A stretch of DNA of 42,802 nt from Acidobacteriota bacterium (GTDB taxonomy: Bacteria > Acidobacteriota > Terriglobia > Bryobacterales > Bryobacteraceae): positions 1 through 42,802 of the forward strand of contig JAJYCN010000007.1 of NCBI GenBank assembly GCA_021778335.1, written 5' to 3'. Positions 16,952 through 25,126 of this stretch are shown here, piece after piece; within the stretch, counting starts at the first letter, position 1; the number at the start of each line of letters is the position of its first letter. Below the pieces are notes generated by a model, which made no database searches, was not told the origin of the DNA, and saw nothing but the letters and a program-made list of their open reading frames with translations. The position numbers and the translations under genes were made by a program.

Positions 16952-17200
16952 CTACTCGGCCGGCTGTTCTTCGGGCTCGGGCGCCGGCGTCTGCGACAGG
17001 TCCGTGTACTGCACCAGACCGCGCCGCACTTCCTCCATGGCCGCTACCGTCGGCTTCTTCGACGTCGTCGGCAGGAACGACCGCGCGCCGGTCTGCAACT
17101 GCCGCGCCCGCTTCGCCGCCACAATAATGAACCGGTACGTGCTCGCGTCCGGATCGTCCGGAATCGAAAACGCCCCGTTGCTGCGGAATTTTTCGCTCAT
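16952..17200 (-). CDS. rpoZ: RNA polymerase omega subunit
   Basis: 82 residues from ATG 17200. Omega helps fold and hold the beta' subunit and in some bacteria binds ppGpp. Seen: STYRFIIVAAKRARQLQTGA, the conserved helix with the AAKRARQL motif, then VAAMEEVRRGLVQY. The C-terminal tail is short and rich in Pro and Glu. The place between gmk and coaBC is the usual one and decides the call for such a small protein. Confidence 0.93.
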   Translation of the reverse strand: MSEKFRSNGAFSIPDDPDASTYRFIIVAAKRARQLQTGARSFLPTTSKKPTVAAMEEVRRGLVQYTDLSQTPAPEPEEQPAE

Positions 17201-17217
17201 GGTCTGTTCCTGCTCCC

Positions 17218-17832
17218 TTACTTCTCGAAACTCGCAAGAATCGGCCGGATCATCGCCTCGACCCGCGCCCGCTTGATCCGCTCGGCGCGCACAATCGAGC
17301 ACAACGTCTCCACCGATTCCTCCACATCCTTGTTCACCAGCACATAATCGTACCGGCCGTAGTTCCGGATCTCGGTGGCCGCGTCCCGCAGCCTACGCTC
17401 AATCACCGGTTCGGAATCCTCGCTTCGCTCCCGCAGCCGCCGCTCCAATTCCGCCCGCGACGGCGCAAGGATAAAAATGCTAACTGCCTTGTCTTCCGGA
17501 AGATTCCCTTTTAATTGTCGCGCACCCTGCACGTCGATGTCGAGCACCAGGTCCACGCCGTCCGCCTCCGCCCGGTCCAGCTCGCTCCGGTGCGTCCCAT
17601 AGTAGTTCCCGAACACCTCCGCGTACTCGAGGAACTCCCCCGCCGCAATCCGCCGCTCGAACTCTTCGCGCCCGACGAAATAATACTGGTCCCCGTTCTT
17701 TTCCGCTCCCCGCGGCGCGCGCGTCGTGTAGGACACAGAAAACCGCAGCCGCGGCACGTTCCGCATCAGCCCGCTCACCAGCGTCGACTTCCCCGAGCCC
17801 GATGGAGCCGACACGATAAACACAATGCTCAT
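17218..17832 (-). CDS. gmk: Guanylate kinase
   Basis: 204 residues. It converts GMP to GDP. Seen: P-loop SAPSGSGKSTL at about 8-18, the GMP-binding stretch SYTTRAPRGAEKNGDQYYFV in two parts (about 34-53), FLEYAEVFGNYYGT, and the lid-region RLRERSEDSE. The ATG at 17832 overlaps the yicC stop by 4 bases, and the gene ends 17 bases before rpoZ. Confidence 0.96.
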   Translation of the reverse strand: MSIVFIVSAPSGSGKSTLVSGLMRNVPRLRFSVSYTTRAPRGAEKNGDQYYFVGREEFERRIAAGEFLEYAEVFGNYYGTHRSELDRAEADGVDLVLDIDVQGARQLKGNLPEDKAVSIFILAPSRAELERRLRERSEDSEPVIERRLRDAATEIRNYGRYDYVLVNKDVEESVETLCSIVRAERIKRARVEAMIRPILASFEK

Positions 17833-18746
17833 TCCAGGTTCAGCGCCTGCTCGCGCATCTTCTCGATGGCCGACTTCGCCTCGAGCGCGAGTTCGGTTAT
17901 CCGCAGCCCGATTTCTCCCGCCCCTCCCGTTTTCGAAAGAATCGTGTTCGACTCCCGGTTCATCTCCTGCAGCAGGAAGTCCAGGCGCTTGCCCACCTCC
18001 CCGCCTTCATCGAGCAGCGCCGCCGCCTGCGCCGCGTGAATCTTCAGCCGCGCAATCTCCTCCGCGATGTCGCCCCGCTCGGCCAGCATCGCCGCCTCCT
18101 GCGCCAGCCTCTGCGGATCCGCCGCCGACCCGCGCAACAACTCCTTCAGCCTTTCGTTCAGCCGCGCCTGCAGCGCCGGCATCGCCTTGTGCCGGCTCTT
18201 TTCAATTTCGCCCGCCAATATCTCCAGCCGCCGGTTCTGTTCCCCCATCTCCGCGCGGATCTCTTCTCCCTCCCGCACGCGAAACGCCTCGAGCCCGTCC
18301 AGCGCCTCATTCAGCGCCGCCAGCGTCTCCCCCTCCAACGCCGGAGCCGCCTCCTCGGCCGCCTGCGGCGTAACCATTCCCGGCACGCGCAGCAACCCGT
18401 TCAGATCCACCGCCGGCTCCGCCATGTCCAACGCCTCCGCCGCTTCCTTGAGCGCCTGAATGCAGGCCTCGAACAGCGGCCGGTTCAACGCCGCCCGGGC
18501 GCCTCCGTCGGCTCGCGCAAAACCCACCCGCGCCTCGATGTGCCCCCGCTTCAGCCGCTCCCGCAGCGCCGCCCGCACCGCCGGCTCCGCCGCCGCCAAC
18601 TCCTCCGGCAACTGAATATGCAAATCGAGCGCCCGGTGGTTCACGCTCTTCAGCGTGACGTTGATCTCGCCCGCCGCGCAGACCCGGCGCGACCTCGCAT
18701 ACCCGGTCATGCTCCGCACCGGCTGCCGCTTCTTGGGTGCGCTCAT
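17829..18746 (-). CDS. yicC: YicC/YloC family endoribonuclease
   Basis: 305 residues, the family's normal size. It opens with VRSMTGYARS and later has SVNHRALDLHIQLPE, both diagnostic. The conserved C-terminal part includes GKRLDFLLQEMNRESNTILSK in two pieces. YicC proteins have been shown to act as ribonucleases, with an influence on small-RNA turnover in E. coli. Both ends are overlapped by 4 bases with neighbours (ABC exporter upstream, gmk downstream). yicC-gmk-rpoZ linkage is widespread. Confidence 0.95.
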   Translation of the reverse strand: MSAPKKRQPVRSMTGYARSRRVCAAGEINVTLKSVNHRALDLHIQLPEELAAAEPAVRAALRERLKRGHIEARVGFARADGGARAALNRPLFEACIQALKEAAEALDMAEPAVDLNGLLRVPGMVTPQAAEEAAPALEGETLAALNEALDGLEAFRVREGEEIRAEMGEQNRRLEILAGEIEKSRHKAMPALQARLNERLKELLRGSAADPQRLAQEAAMLAERGDIAEEIARLKIHAAQAAALLDEGGEVGKRLDFLLQEMNRESNTILSKTGGAGEIGLRITELALEAKSAIEKMREQALNLE

Positions 18747-20578
18747 GTGGCCGGTACGTTCCCCACGGGATCCTCCAGAAACTGCATCCCATGCAGCTTC
18801 TGGTAAATCCCTCCCTGGCTCACCAGGTCTTCGTGAGTCCCCATCTCGACAATCCGCCCGCCGTCGATCACCGCGATCTTGTCGGCCCGCCGGATCGTCG
18901 AAAGCCGGTGCGCGATCACAATCACGGTCCGCTCCGCCATCAGGTGCTGCAGCGCCCTTTGGACGAGCATTTCGCTCTCCGTGTCCAGGTGCGAGGTTGC
19001 TTCGTCCAGGATCAGAATCGGAGCGTTCTTCAGAAGCGCCCGGGCAATCGCGATCCGCTGTCTCTGGCCGCCGCTCAGCTTCGTCCCCCGTTCCCCGATC
19101 GGCGTCTCATATCCGTCCGGCATAGCCAGAATAAATTCTTCCGCCAGAGCGCTCCTCGCCGCCGCCCGCACCTGCTCTTCCGTCGCTCCCGCGCGTCCGT
19201 ACCGGATATTGTTGGCCACCGTGTCGTTGAACAAAAACGTGTCCTGCGCCACAATTCCGATTTTCGACCGCAGGCTCGCCAACTGAAAATCCCGTATGTC
19301 CCGCCCGTCGATCCGGATCGCTCCGCCCGTGACGTCGTAAAACCGCGGCAGGAGGTTCGCCAGCGTCGTCTTGCCGGCTCCGCTCGGCCCCACCAACGCC
19401 ACGACTTCGCCCGCCTTCACTTCCAGCTTTACGTTGTCGAGATGAAAGCCCTCTGGCGACGACGTATAACCGAAGCTCACGTGGTCGAACTCGATCGCCT
19501 TGTGGAACCGCCCGAGGCGAACGGCGCCGGCCTTGTCCCGGATCCCCTGCTCACGGTCCAGATACTCGAACACTTTCTGCGACGCCCCCAGCGCCTGCTC
19601 GAAAATGTTGTGAATTCCGGTCAGGCGCTTCACCGGCTCGTACAGCATCAGCAGCGCGATCACGAAGCTGGTGAACTCGCCCGTCGTCATCTCGTTCGCC
19701 TTGATCTGCAGCCGCGCGTAGGTAAGGAGTCCAACAATCGTCAGAGCCCCGAAAAACTCGATCAGCGGTGAAGAGATCGCCTGCTGCGCCACGTACTTGA
19801 GACTCGTCCCCTTCAGCTTCTGCGCCGCCGCCCGGAACCGGTTCGACTCGAACTCCTCGGTCCCGAACGTCTTCACCACCTGGTGCCCGCTGATGGTCTC
19901 CTGCAGGATCTGGTTCAGATCCGCCGTATCGTCCTGCGCCCGCCGGCTCGTCCGGCGAATCCGCTTGCCCAGCCGCGCCGTCGGCGTCAGCACAAACGGC
20001 AGCACCGTCAAACTCACCAGCGCCAGCTTCCAGTCCGTCTGAATCACGACCACCAGCAGCGCGAACAGCGTGAACGCCTGCCGGAACCAGTCCGCCAGCA
20101 TGTGCGAAATCGCCACCTGGATCTTATCGATGTCGTTCAGAATCGACGACATCAGGTGGCCGGTGGAGTTCGTCGCGAAGAAGTGCGAGTCCTGCCGAAG
20201 CACGCCGTCGAACACCTTCTGCCGCAGGTCCGTCACCGCGGAGAAGCCGGCATAGTTAATCAGGAAGTTGCCGAAGTAATCGCACAGCCCCTTGAACAGG
20301 TAGACCTCGACGATGGCCGCCGCCACCATGGTCCACACGTTGTGCAGAAACGGGGGAACGATGTCGTTCAGAAGGATTGTCCGGTGCAGCAGCGGAACCA
20401 CGAACAGCGTCGCCGTGGAATCGGGCGAATCCGGCCGCAGCACGCGGTCGAACACCGTCCGTACGAGCAGCACGACCAGCGCCTGCCCCGCGCCAACGCC
20501 CGCCATGAGCAGGCTCGAGCTCACCAGCGCCGCCCAATAGGGCCTGGCGAACCGCAGCAGGCGCCCCAGTTCCTTCAC
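18743..20578 (-). CDS. MsbA-like ABC exporter (fused membrane and ATPase domains)
   Basis: 611 residues. An N-terminal six-helix exporter domain (about 15-320) is followed by an ATPase domain with Walker A GPSGAGKT near 396, signature LSGGQRQRIAIARAL near 500, Walker B ILILDEATSHLD near 525 and the switch His in IAHRLSTI. This is the layout of MsbA-type lipid A flippases and other lipid or drug exporters. The gene directly downstream of a glycosyltransferase 9 suggests a role in outer-membrane lipid or lipopolysaccharide export. It overlaps both neighbours by 4 bases. Substrate is inferred from context only. Confidence 0.92.
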   Translation of the reverse strand: MKELGRLLRFARPYWAALVSSSLLMAGVGAGQALVVLLVRTVFDRVLRPDSPDSTATLFVVPLLHRTILLNDIVPPFLHNVWTMVAAAIVEVYLFKGLCDYFGNFLINYAGFSAVTDLRQKVFDGVLRQDSHFFATNSTGHLMSSILNDIDKIQVAISHMLADWFRQAFTLFALLVVVIQTDWKLALVSLTVLPFVLTPTARLGKRIRRTSRRAQDDTADLNQILQETISGHQVVKTFGTEEFESNRFRAAAQKLKGTSLKYVAQQAISSPLIEFFGALTIVGLLTYARLQIKANEMTTGEFTSFVIALLMLYEPVKRLTGIHNIFEQALGASQKVFEYLDREQGIRDKAGAVRLGRFHKAIEFDHVSFGYTSSPEGFHLDNVKLEVKAGEVVALVGPSGAGKTTLANLLPRFYDVTGGAIRIDGRDIRDFQLASLRSKIGIVAQDTFLFNDTVANNIRYGRAGATEEQVRAAARSALAEEFILAMPDGYETPIGERGTKLSGGQRQRIAIARALLKNAPILILDEATSHLDTESEMLVQRALQHLMAERTVIVIAHRLSTIRRADKIAVIDGGRIVEMGTHEDLVSQGGIYQKLHGMQFLEDPVGNVPAT

Positions 20579-21516
20579 GCCGAGTGTCTCCCGGCCTGTG
20601 CCGCCGTTCGCGCCCTCAGCATCGCCAACGCTTCCGTCACTTGTTCCACAGGCAACTCCCGCAGACCTTTTTCCGGCCGCCTTACTTCACTGTCCACGCG
20701 CCATGGACCCCAGATGGCCGGATCCATCGGCCCAAATAAGACTACCACCGGAACGCCCAGCGCCGCCGACATGTGGGCCGGCCCACTGTCGTTGCCCAGA
20801 AAAATCTCCGCCCCCGCAAGGAGCCCCTTCACTTCTTCGAGGGGCGCTCCCTTCACCCGACTGAACCCTTCGAACGCGCTCAAATCGTCCCCCGCCGCGC
20901 CGATGACCACCGCTTCGAGGCCCAGTTCCCGCTCAATCCAGCGCGCACAATCGGCAAACCGCTCCGCCGCCCAGGCCTTTTCCGGCGCCGACGCCAACGG
21001 ATGAATCACCGCATACGGCCGCGGCCGTTCCACCTTCCGCGAGACAAACAGGCGCGCCCGCGGAATCTCGGTCACCGGCACGCCCAGATAAAACATCGCG
21101 CTCGCCGCGTGTTCCGCCGTGTGCACCACCCGTTCTTCGCCGAGAATCTCCTGTGCCCGCGGAATGGGCACGTTATACAGCCACGCGTTCCGGTAATGAG
21201 CGAATCCGGCGCGCCACCGCGCCCGCGACGCCGCCACCAGCCTGGCGCTGCGCGCCCCTCCGTGCAGGTTCAGAACGAGGTCCGGGGCAAACTTCCACAG
21301 CGCGCTCAGGCCGGGATCGAGAATCTCGTCCACATCCGGGTTGCCTTCATACACCGCCCGCCACGCCGGCTCGACGACGACCGCCACGCGCAGATCCGGC
21401 CTGTGCGCCTTCAGCAGCCGCAGCGCCGGTGTAGACAACACGCAGTCCCCCAGCGAACGCAGGCGCACCACCGCCACCCGCGCACCCCGCGCCAGCCGAT
21501 CGACTACTTCGGGCAT
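20575..21516 (-). CDS. Glycosyltransferase family 9 (heptosyltransferase-like)
   Basis: 313 residues from ATG 21516; an open extension up to 21618 would overlap the upstream gene and shows no similarity. The N-terminal VAVVRLRSLGDCVLSTPALRLL is split as in GT9 enzymes, with a Rossmann strand and the RLRSLGD loop. The C-terminal nucleotide-sugar site is AEIFLGNDSGPAHMSAALGVP with the conserved D-S-G-PAH, followed by VVVLFGPMDP. GT9 enzymes add heptose to lipopolysaccharide inner core, using ADP-heptose. Its coupling with an MsbA-like exporter favours a role in outer-membrane glycolipid assembly. Starts 20 bases after the Trm112-like stop. Confidence 0.91.
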   Translation of the reverse strand: MPEVVDRLARGARVAVVRLRSLGDCVLSTPALRLLKAHRPDLRVAVVVEPAWRAVYEGNPDVDEILDPGLSALWKFAPDLVLNLHGGARSARLVAASRARWRAGFAHYRNAWLYNVPIPRAQEILGEERVVHTAEHAASAMFYLGVPVTEIPRARLFVSRKVERPRPYAVIHPLASAPEKAWAAERFADCARWIERELGLEAVVIGAAGDDLSAFEGFSRVKGAPLEEVKGLLAGAEIFLGNDSGPAHMSAALGVPVVVLFGPMDPAIWGPWRVDSEVRRPEKGLRELPVEQVTEALAMLRARTAAQAGRHSA

Positions 21517-21536
21517 CGCTCGAATCTCGACCGCTC

Positions 21537-21707
21537 TCAGTCTTCGATTTTCGCTTCGTCCACCAGCATCACCGGAATGTCGTCGCGGATCGGGTACACG
21601 CGCTTGCACGCCTCGCACTTCAACCCATCTCCGCCCGGCGTCAGATGCACCGGTTCCTTACACGCCGGACAGACCAAAATGTCCAGAAGTTCCTTGCTGA
21701 TAGCCAT
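21537..21707 (-). CDS. Trm112-like small zinc-ribbon protein
   Basis: 56 residues from ATG 21707. It has two CxxC knuckles, Cys13/Cys16 (LVCPACKEP) and Cys31/Cys34 (KCEACKRVYPI), followed by RDDIPVMLVDEA. This matches the bacterial Trm112/YcaR family, small zinc-ribbon proteins that activate methyltransferases in eukaryotes and archaea. The bacterial role is less clear; YcaR-like genes often sit beside lipid A and glycosyltransferase genes, as here. It is the first gene of the nine-gene minus-strand operon. Confidence 0.9.
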   Translation of the reverse strand: MAISKELLDILVCPACKEPVHLTPGGDGLKCEACKRVYPIRDDIPVMLVDEAKIED

Positions 21708-21721
21708 CGCGTTCAGCCTTG

Positions 21722-21730
21722 AGTCTAGCA
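21722..21730 (-). promoter_or_regulatory. Possible extended -10 element of the Trm112-to-tmk operon
   Basis: Read on the minus strand this is TGC followed by TAGACT, an extended -10-like sequence. It would start transcription near 21715, about 8 bases ahead of the ATG at 21707. No good -35 box is seen. Prediction from sequence only. Confidence 0.3.
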
Positions 21731-21756
21731 GAAACGTCCCGGCCCGAGGCTCGTTT

Positions 21757-21764
21757 GATAAACT
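21757..21764 (+). promoter_or_regulatory. Possible -10 element of mqnA
   Basis: GATAAACT stands out in a GC-rich 63-base divergent gap. If TAAACT (21759-21764) is the -10, the transcript would begin at about 21771, on the TTG start of mqnA itself, implying a leaderless message. No convincing -35 was found. Confidence 0.3.
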
Positions 21765-21770
21765 GTAGGG

Positions 21771-22583
21771 TTGACCCCGGAAAATCTTCCCCGCGTCTGC
21801 GCGGTCAGCTATCTCAACACCACCCCGCTCGTGTGGGGCATGGTTCACGGCCGCCAGCAGGGCCTCTTCGAGCTCTCCTTCTGCCTGCCATCGGTCTGCG
21901 CCGACCGCCTCGCGAACGGCGATGCCGACTTAGGCATCGTCCCGGTGGTCGAAGCCGCCAGCCAGAACCTGGCCATCCTGCCCGGCACCTGCATCGCCTG
22001 CCACGGAGCCGTCCGCAGCATCCTCCTCATTTCCAAGAAACCCTTCGAGCAGATCGAGACCCTCTCCGCCGACTCGAGTTCCCGCACTTCCGTCCAACTC
22101 GCCCGAGTCATCCTCGCCAAAACCTACGGAGCTAACCCCACCCTCGAGCCACACGCTCCCGACCTCGATTCCATGCTCGCCACCGCCGACGCCGCGCTCA
22201 TCATCGGCGACCCGGCCCTCAAAATCGACCCCGCCAGACTCCCCTACCGCACGCTCGACCTCGGCGCAGAATGGTGGGACCTCACCCGTCTCCCCATGGT
22301 CTTCGCCGTGTGGGCCGGCCCGGCGCCCCTCACCCGCTTCCGCCGGTCCGATTTCCTCGACTCCTATCTCCAGGGCGCACTCCGCATCCCGGAAATCGCC
22401 GCCAACGAATCCGCCTCCCGCGGCATTACCCGCGAACTCGCCCTCCACTACCTCACGCAAAACGTCGTTTTCGAACTCGGCGCGCGCGAGCAGGCCGGCA
22501 TGAAGCGCCTCCTCGAACTCGTCTCCGCTCTGCCCGCCTCGCCGCTCGCCCAATCCGCACTCGCAGGAGCAATCCCGGTATGA
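21771..22583 (+). CDS. mqnA: Chorismate dehydratase, menaquinone futalosine pathway
   Basis: 270 residues. MqnA converts chorismate to 3-enolpyruvylbenzoate, the first step of the futalosine route to menaquinone. The fold is a periplasmic-binding-protein type. Seen: VCAVSYLNTTPLVWGM at the N-terminus, ADLGIVPVVEAA, ALIIGDPALK and the late WWDLTRLPMVFAVWAG. TTG 21771 is the only usable start: an in-frame TAA lies at 21759 and no ATG or GTG follows near the conserved N-terminus. No ribosome site precedes it, so the message may be leaderless. The stop overlaps mqnC by 4 bases. Confidence 0.93.
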   Translation: MTPENLPRVCAVSYLNTTPLVWGMVHGRQQGLFELSFCLPSVCADRLANGDADLGIVPVVEAASQNLAILPGTCIACHGAVRSILLISKKPFEQIETLSADSSSRTSVQLARVILAKTYGANPTLEPHAPDLDSMLATADAALIIGDPALKIDPARLPYRTLDLGAEWWDLTRLPMVFAVWAGPAPLTRFRRSDFLDSYLQGALRIPEIAANESASRGITRELALHYLTQNVVFELGAREQAGMKRLLELVSALPASPLAQSALAGAIPV

Positions 22584-23617
22584 TCAGCCGTCAGGAAGCC
22601 ATCGACCTTTTCCAGAGCGACGACTTGATTGGCCTCGGCATGGCCGCCGACGCCGTCCGCCGCAAACACCACCCCGACGGCGTCGCGACTTACATCATCG
22701 ATCGCAACATCAACTACACCAATTTCTGCACCGAGTACTGCAGCTTCTGCGCCTTCTATCGCCCCCTCGGCCATAACGAAGGCTACATCCACCCGCGCGA
22801 AGTCATCTTCCAGAAAATCCAGGAAACCATCGACCTCGGCGGCACCGGCATCCTCATGCAGGGCGGCCTGCACCCCGAGCTTAAAATCGAGTGGTACGAG
22901 GACCTCCTCCGCTCCATCAAACAGCGCTTCGGCGACCGCATCTGGAACCACTGTTTCTCCGCGCCTGAAATCGTCAACATCGCCGAAGTCAGCGGCCTCA
23001 CCCTCGGCGACACCATCGCCCGCCTCCGCGACGCCGGCCTGCAGTCTATTCCCGGCGGCGGCGCCGAAATTCTCGACGACGACGTCCGCCACCGCATCAG
23101 CCGCCTCAAGTCTTCTTCGAAGGACTGGATCGAAGTCCACCGCACCGCCCACTCGCTCGGTCTCCGGACCACCGCCACCATGATGTTCGGTTGCGGGGAA
23201 ACCATCGAGCAGCGCGTCAATCACTTCGAAATCGTCCGCCGGATTCAGGAAGAAACCGGCGGCTTCACCGCCTTCATCCCCTGGGCTTTCCAGCGCGAAA
23301 ACACCAGCCTCGGCCGCTTCGTCAAACAGGAAGCCACCGCCGTCGAGTACCTGAAGACCCTCGCTGTTTCCCGCCTCTTCCTCGACAACATCGTCAACAT
23401 CCAGTCTTCCTGGGTGACGCCGGGCCTGAAGACCTGCCAACTCGGCCTCCGCTTCGGAGGCAACGATGTCGGCTCCATCATGATCGAAGAAAACGTGGTC
23501 TCCGCCGCCGGCACCCACAACCGCGCCAGCGAGGAAGAACTCCGCCGGCTCATCCGCGACGCCGGCTTCATCCCGAAGCAGCGCGACACGCTGTACCGGA
23601 CGTACTATCTGAATTAG
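22580..23617 (+). CDS. mqnC: Cyclic dehypoxanthinyl futalosine synthase (radical SAM)
   Basis: 345 residues from ATG 22580; longer in-frame starts upstream lie inside mqnA and are not credible. The radical SAM cluster motif is CTEYCSFCAF (Cys50, Cys54, Cys57). Also seen are GGTGILMQGGLHPELKIEWYE, SIPGGGAEILDDDVR and the C-terminal SSWVTPGLKTCQLGL with GGNDVGS, which separate MqnC from the related MqnE and the FO synthases. It cyclises dehypoxanthine futalosine, later in the same pathway as MqnA. mqnB, mqnD and mqnE are not in this window. Confidence 0.94.
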   Translation: MISRQEAIDLFQSDDLIGLGMAADAVRRKHHPDGVATYIIDRNINYTNFCTEYCSFCAFYRPLGHNEGYIHPREVIFQKIQETIDLGGTGILMQGGLHPELKIEWYEDLLRSIKQRFGDRIWNHCFSAPEIVNIAEVSGLTLGDTIARLRDAGLQSIPGGGAEILDDDVRHRISRLKSSSKDWIEVHRTAHSLGLRTTATMMFGCGETIEQRVNHFEIVRRIQEETGGFTAFIPWAFQRENTSLGRFVKQEATAVEYLKTLAVSRLFLDNIVNIQSSWVTPGLKTCQLGLRFGGNDVGSIMIEENVVSAAGTHNRASEEELRRLIRDAGFIPKQRDTLYRTYYLN

Positions 23618-23627
23618 CGATCCGCGC

Positions 23628-23648
23628 TCAGCCGTCAGCCCTCAGCCT
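23628..23648. repeat. Three tandem 7-bp units (TCAGCCN)
   Basis: TCAGCCG, TCAGCCC and TCAGCCT follow one another 11 bases after the mqnC stop. This is a very short repeat and may be chance. A 37-codon frame (GTG 23654 to TAA 23767, ending RRMGIRYGPGH) follows on the plus strand; I do not recognise it and it could be the tail of a lost gene. Confidence 0.4.
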
Positions 23649-23763
23649 CATTCGTGCCGCCAGCCGCGAACCCAGCCAAGAAGGAAGTCGCGTTGGACAC
23701 GCTGGGCGGCCACCGCGCGCTCGAGCGGAGCCGGCGAATGGGTATCCGCTACGGCCCCGGGCA

Positions 23764-23988
23764 TTAAATGTCTTCCCTGGGGAAGTTCTTCCACATCCCG
23801 CGCTGGTTCTCATCAATTTCCTCAGCCGAAAGTAAGATGCCCAGGTCGGCCCATAGGCCTTCGATGCTCTTGAACGGCGCTTTCTTAACGGTTTCCCCGC
23901 GAAGGCGCTTGGCGTGTTCGTAGATCTCCCGCTGCTTCTCGGGCGGTAGCGCCTGAAGCTCCTTCAGAATATCCTGTTCAAGAGACAT
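23764..23988 (-). CDS. Small antitoxin-like protein without a visible toxin
   Basis: 74 residues. The first half, SLEQDILKELQALPPEKQREIYEHA, resembles the DUF2281/VapB-like helix with the Leu-Pro-x-Glu-Lys-x motif. The second half, GLWADLGILLSAEEIDENQRGMWKNFPRED, looks like the toxin-binding tail common in antitoxins of PIN-domain toxins. Such genes are normally followed by a PIN toxin; none follows here before mqnC, which converges. It is therefore an orphan, or its partner has been lost. The antitoxin reading is inferred from motif style. Confidence 0.65.
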   Translation of the reverse strand: MSLEQDILKELQALPPEKQREIYEHAKRLRGETVKKAPFKSIEGLWADLGILLSAEEIDENQRGMWKNFPREDI

Positions 23989-24143
23989 TTCGAAGCTCCG
24001 ACTTCATTATCCGCCTTCCGGCCTGTTCTCGTAACTGCGGAAGATTCGCCGCGCCTGGATCGACCTTCAGCCCATCCAAGTACCGTTTGTTTTATCCAGG
24101 CGCCGGACTTCGAGAAGCACCGTACAGGCCCCCGTCACGTCGT

Positions 24144-24317
24144 TCAGCGAGCCTCCCGGCGCGGTTTCATCGGCTTGAGATCTGCGTGAGGCGTAGAATC
24201 TTCCACGTCCATCTCCTCCAAATCCGCGAAGATTCGCTTAAGATCGAAATTGAATTGAGCGGCGTAAGCCTCCCTGACCGCCCGCACCTCCTCAACGATT
24301 TCGTCTTTCGACTTCAT
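24144..24317 (-). CDS. Small conserved hypothetical protein
   Basis: 57 residues from ATG 24317, chosen because a TGGGAG ribosome site lies just upstream; a GTG at 24350 would put that site inside the gene. It begins KDEIVEEVRAVREAYAAQFNFDLKRIFADL in two helical parts, a pattern I associate with small proteins often found near toxin-antitoxin genes and in cyanobacteria. The C-terminus is basic (PMKPRREAR). Function unknown. It follows the restriction endonuclease on the same strand with a 140-base gap. Confidence 0.6.
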   Translation of the reverse strand: MKSKDEIVEEVRAVREAYAAQFNFDLKRIFADLEEMDVEDSTPHADLKPMKPRREAR

Positions 24318-24457
24318 TGTTGTTCTCCCACCAGCCCTTTCAGCGTGCACAAGCCAGGGACCTCATATCCATCCCGTTCGACGACGCGCCGGCTATGGAA
24401 ACAATTAGGAACAAGTTAGGCAGTCCTCGGCCCTGGAAGGCTTCGGTTCTTATCCTG

Positions 24458-25126
24458 TCAATCGGGTCGCCTTTGCCAACTAGTCTTGAGCCGCTCGAAA
24501 TAGCCTATTCGCTCCCCGATCTTCGCGATTTCTCTCGGATAGAAGTCCAGCATTACATCGCACAGCTGAAGCATCCATTTCCTGCGCGAAGAGCCTATTT
24601 TAATGGACACGCGATTGGCGTTTGCGATTTGAATCTGACCCCAGCCTAACGCGCCGACTGTAAGGCACTCCCAAGCCAAGAACTCGATTGGGACAAAATG
24701 CACATCCTTCACCTCGATCTTGACGCCCTGAACGTCATATTGAATTAGGAGCACAACGAAGTAATTCGAGTCGTCCTCGTAGAACCGGGCGATACGTTCG
24801 ACCGAGGTCAAATTCGGCATGCTGAACGCAGCCCCCAAACGGTGCGTCTTTACGTCGACGACGTAGTAGAAACCGTCGCGATCGTTGAACGCGAGGTCCG
24901 CCATCGCGCGCCGCGCGAACCTTGCCGAGTATTCAGCACACAGGTCGAGGTCTTCCAGAATTTCCTTGAAACCGTTGCAGACGACGTCTTGAATGGCATC
25001 GCCTGCCGCACGCGGGCTCTCAGCGGTGTGCGCCGTCATGTAGTCGGGCTGGGAATTCAGGAGGCTAGCAATCGCAGCTTCGAGCCCCTCATACATCTTG
25101 GTGTAGAAAATCCGGCTGCGCTTCAC
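24458..25126 (-). CDS. Putative type II restriction endonuclease (PD-(D/E)XK)
   Basis: 222 residues. Directly downstream of a DNA methyltransferase and overlapping it by 4 bases. It has a PD-(D/E)XK-type core: an Asp at 77 (MADLAF), then VDVKTHRL with Asp91 and Lys93, the strand arrangement expected for metal-dependent cleavage. Later conserved-looking parts are MPNLTSVERIARFY and PIEFLAWECLTVGALGWGQIQI. The DVKT motif and following segment recall EcoRV/HincII-like enzymes in style, but I cannot name a specificity. Base composition appears lower in GC than the core genes around it. The endonuclease role rests on the motif and the pairing. Confidence 0.75.
   Translation of the reverse strand: MKRSRIFYTKMYEGLEAAIASLLNSQPDYMTAHTAESPRAAGDAIQDVVCNGFKEILEDLDLCAEYSARFARRAMADLAFNDRDGFYYVVDVKTHRLGAAFSMPNLTSVERIARFYEDDSNYFVVLLIQYDVQGVKIEVKDVHFVPIEFLAWECLTVGALGWGQIQIANANRVSIKIGSSRRKWMLQLCDVMLDFYPREIAKIGERIGYFERLKTSWQRRPD

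Noticed and set aside
22271-22579. Longer start for mqnC inside mqnA
   Set aside because: The extension is a shifted reading of mqnA; the ATG at 22580 with a 4-base overlap is the natural start.
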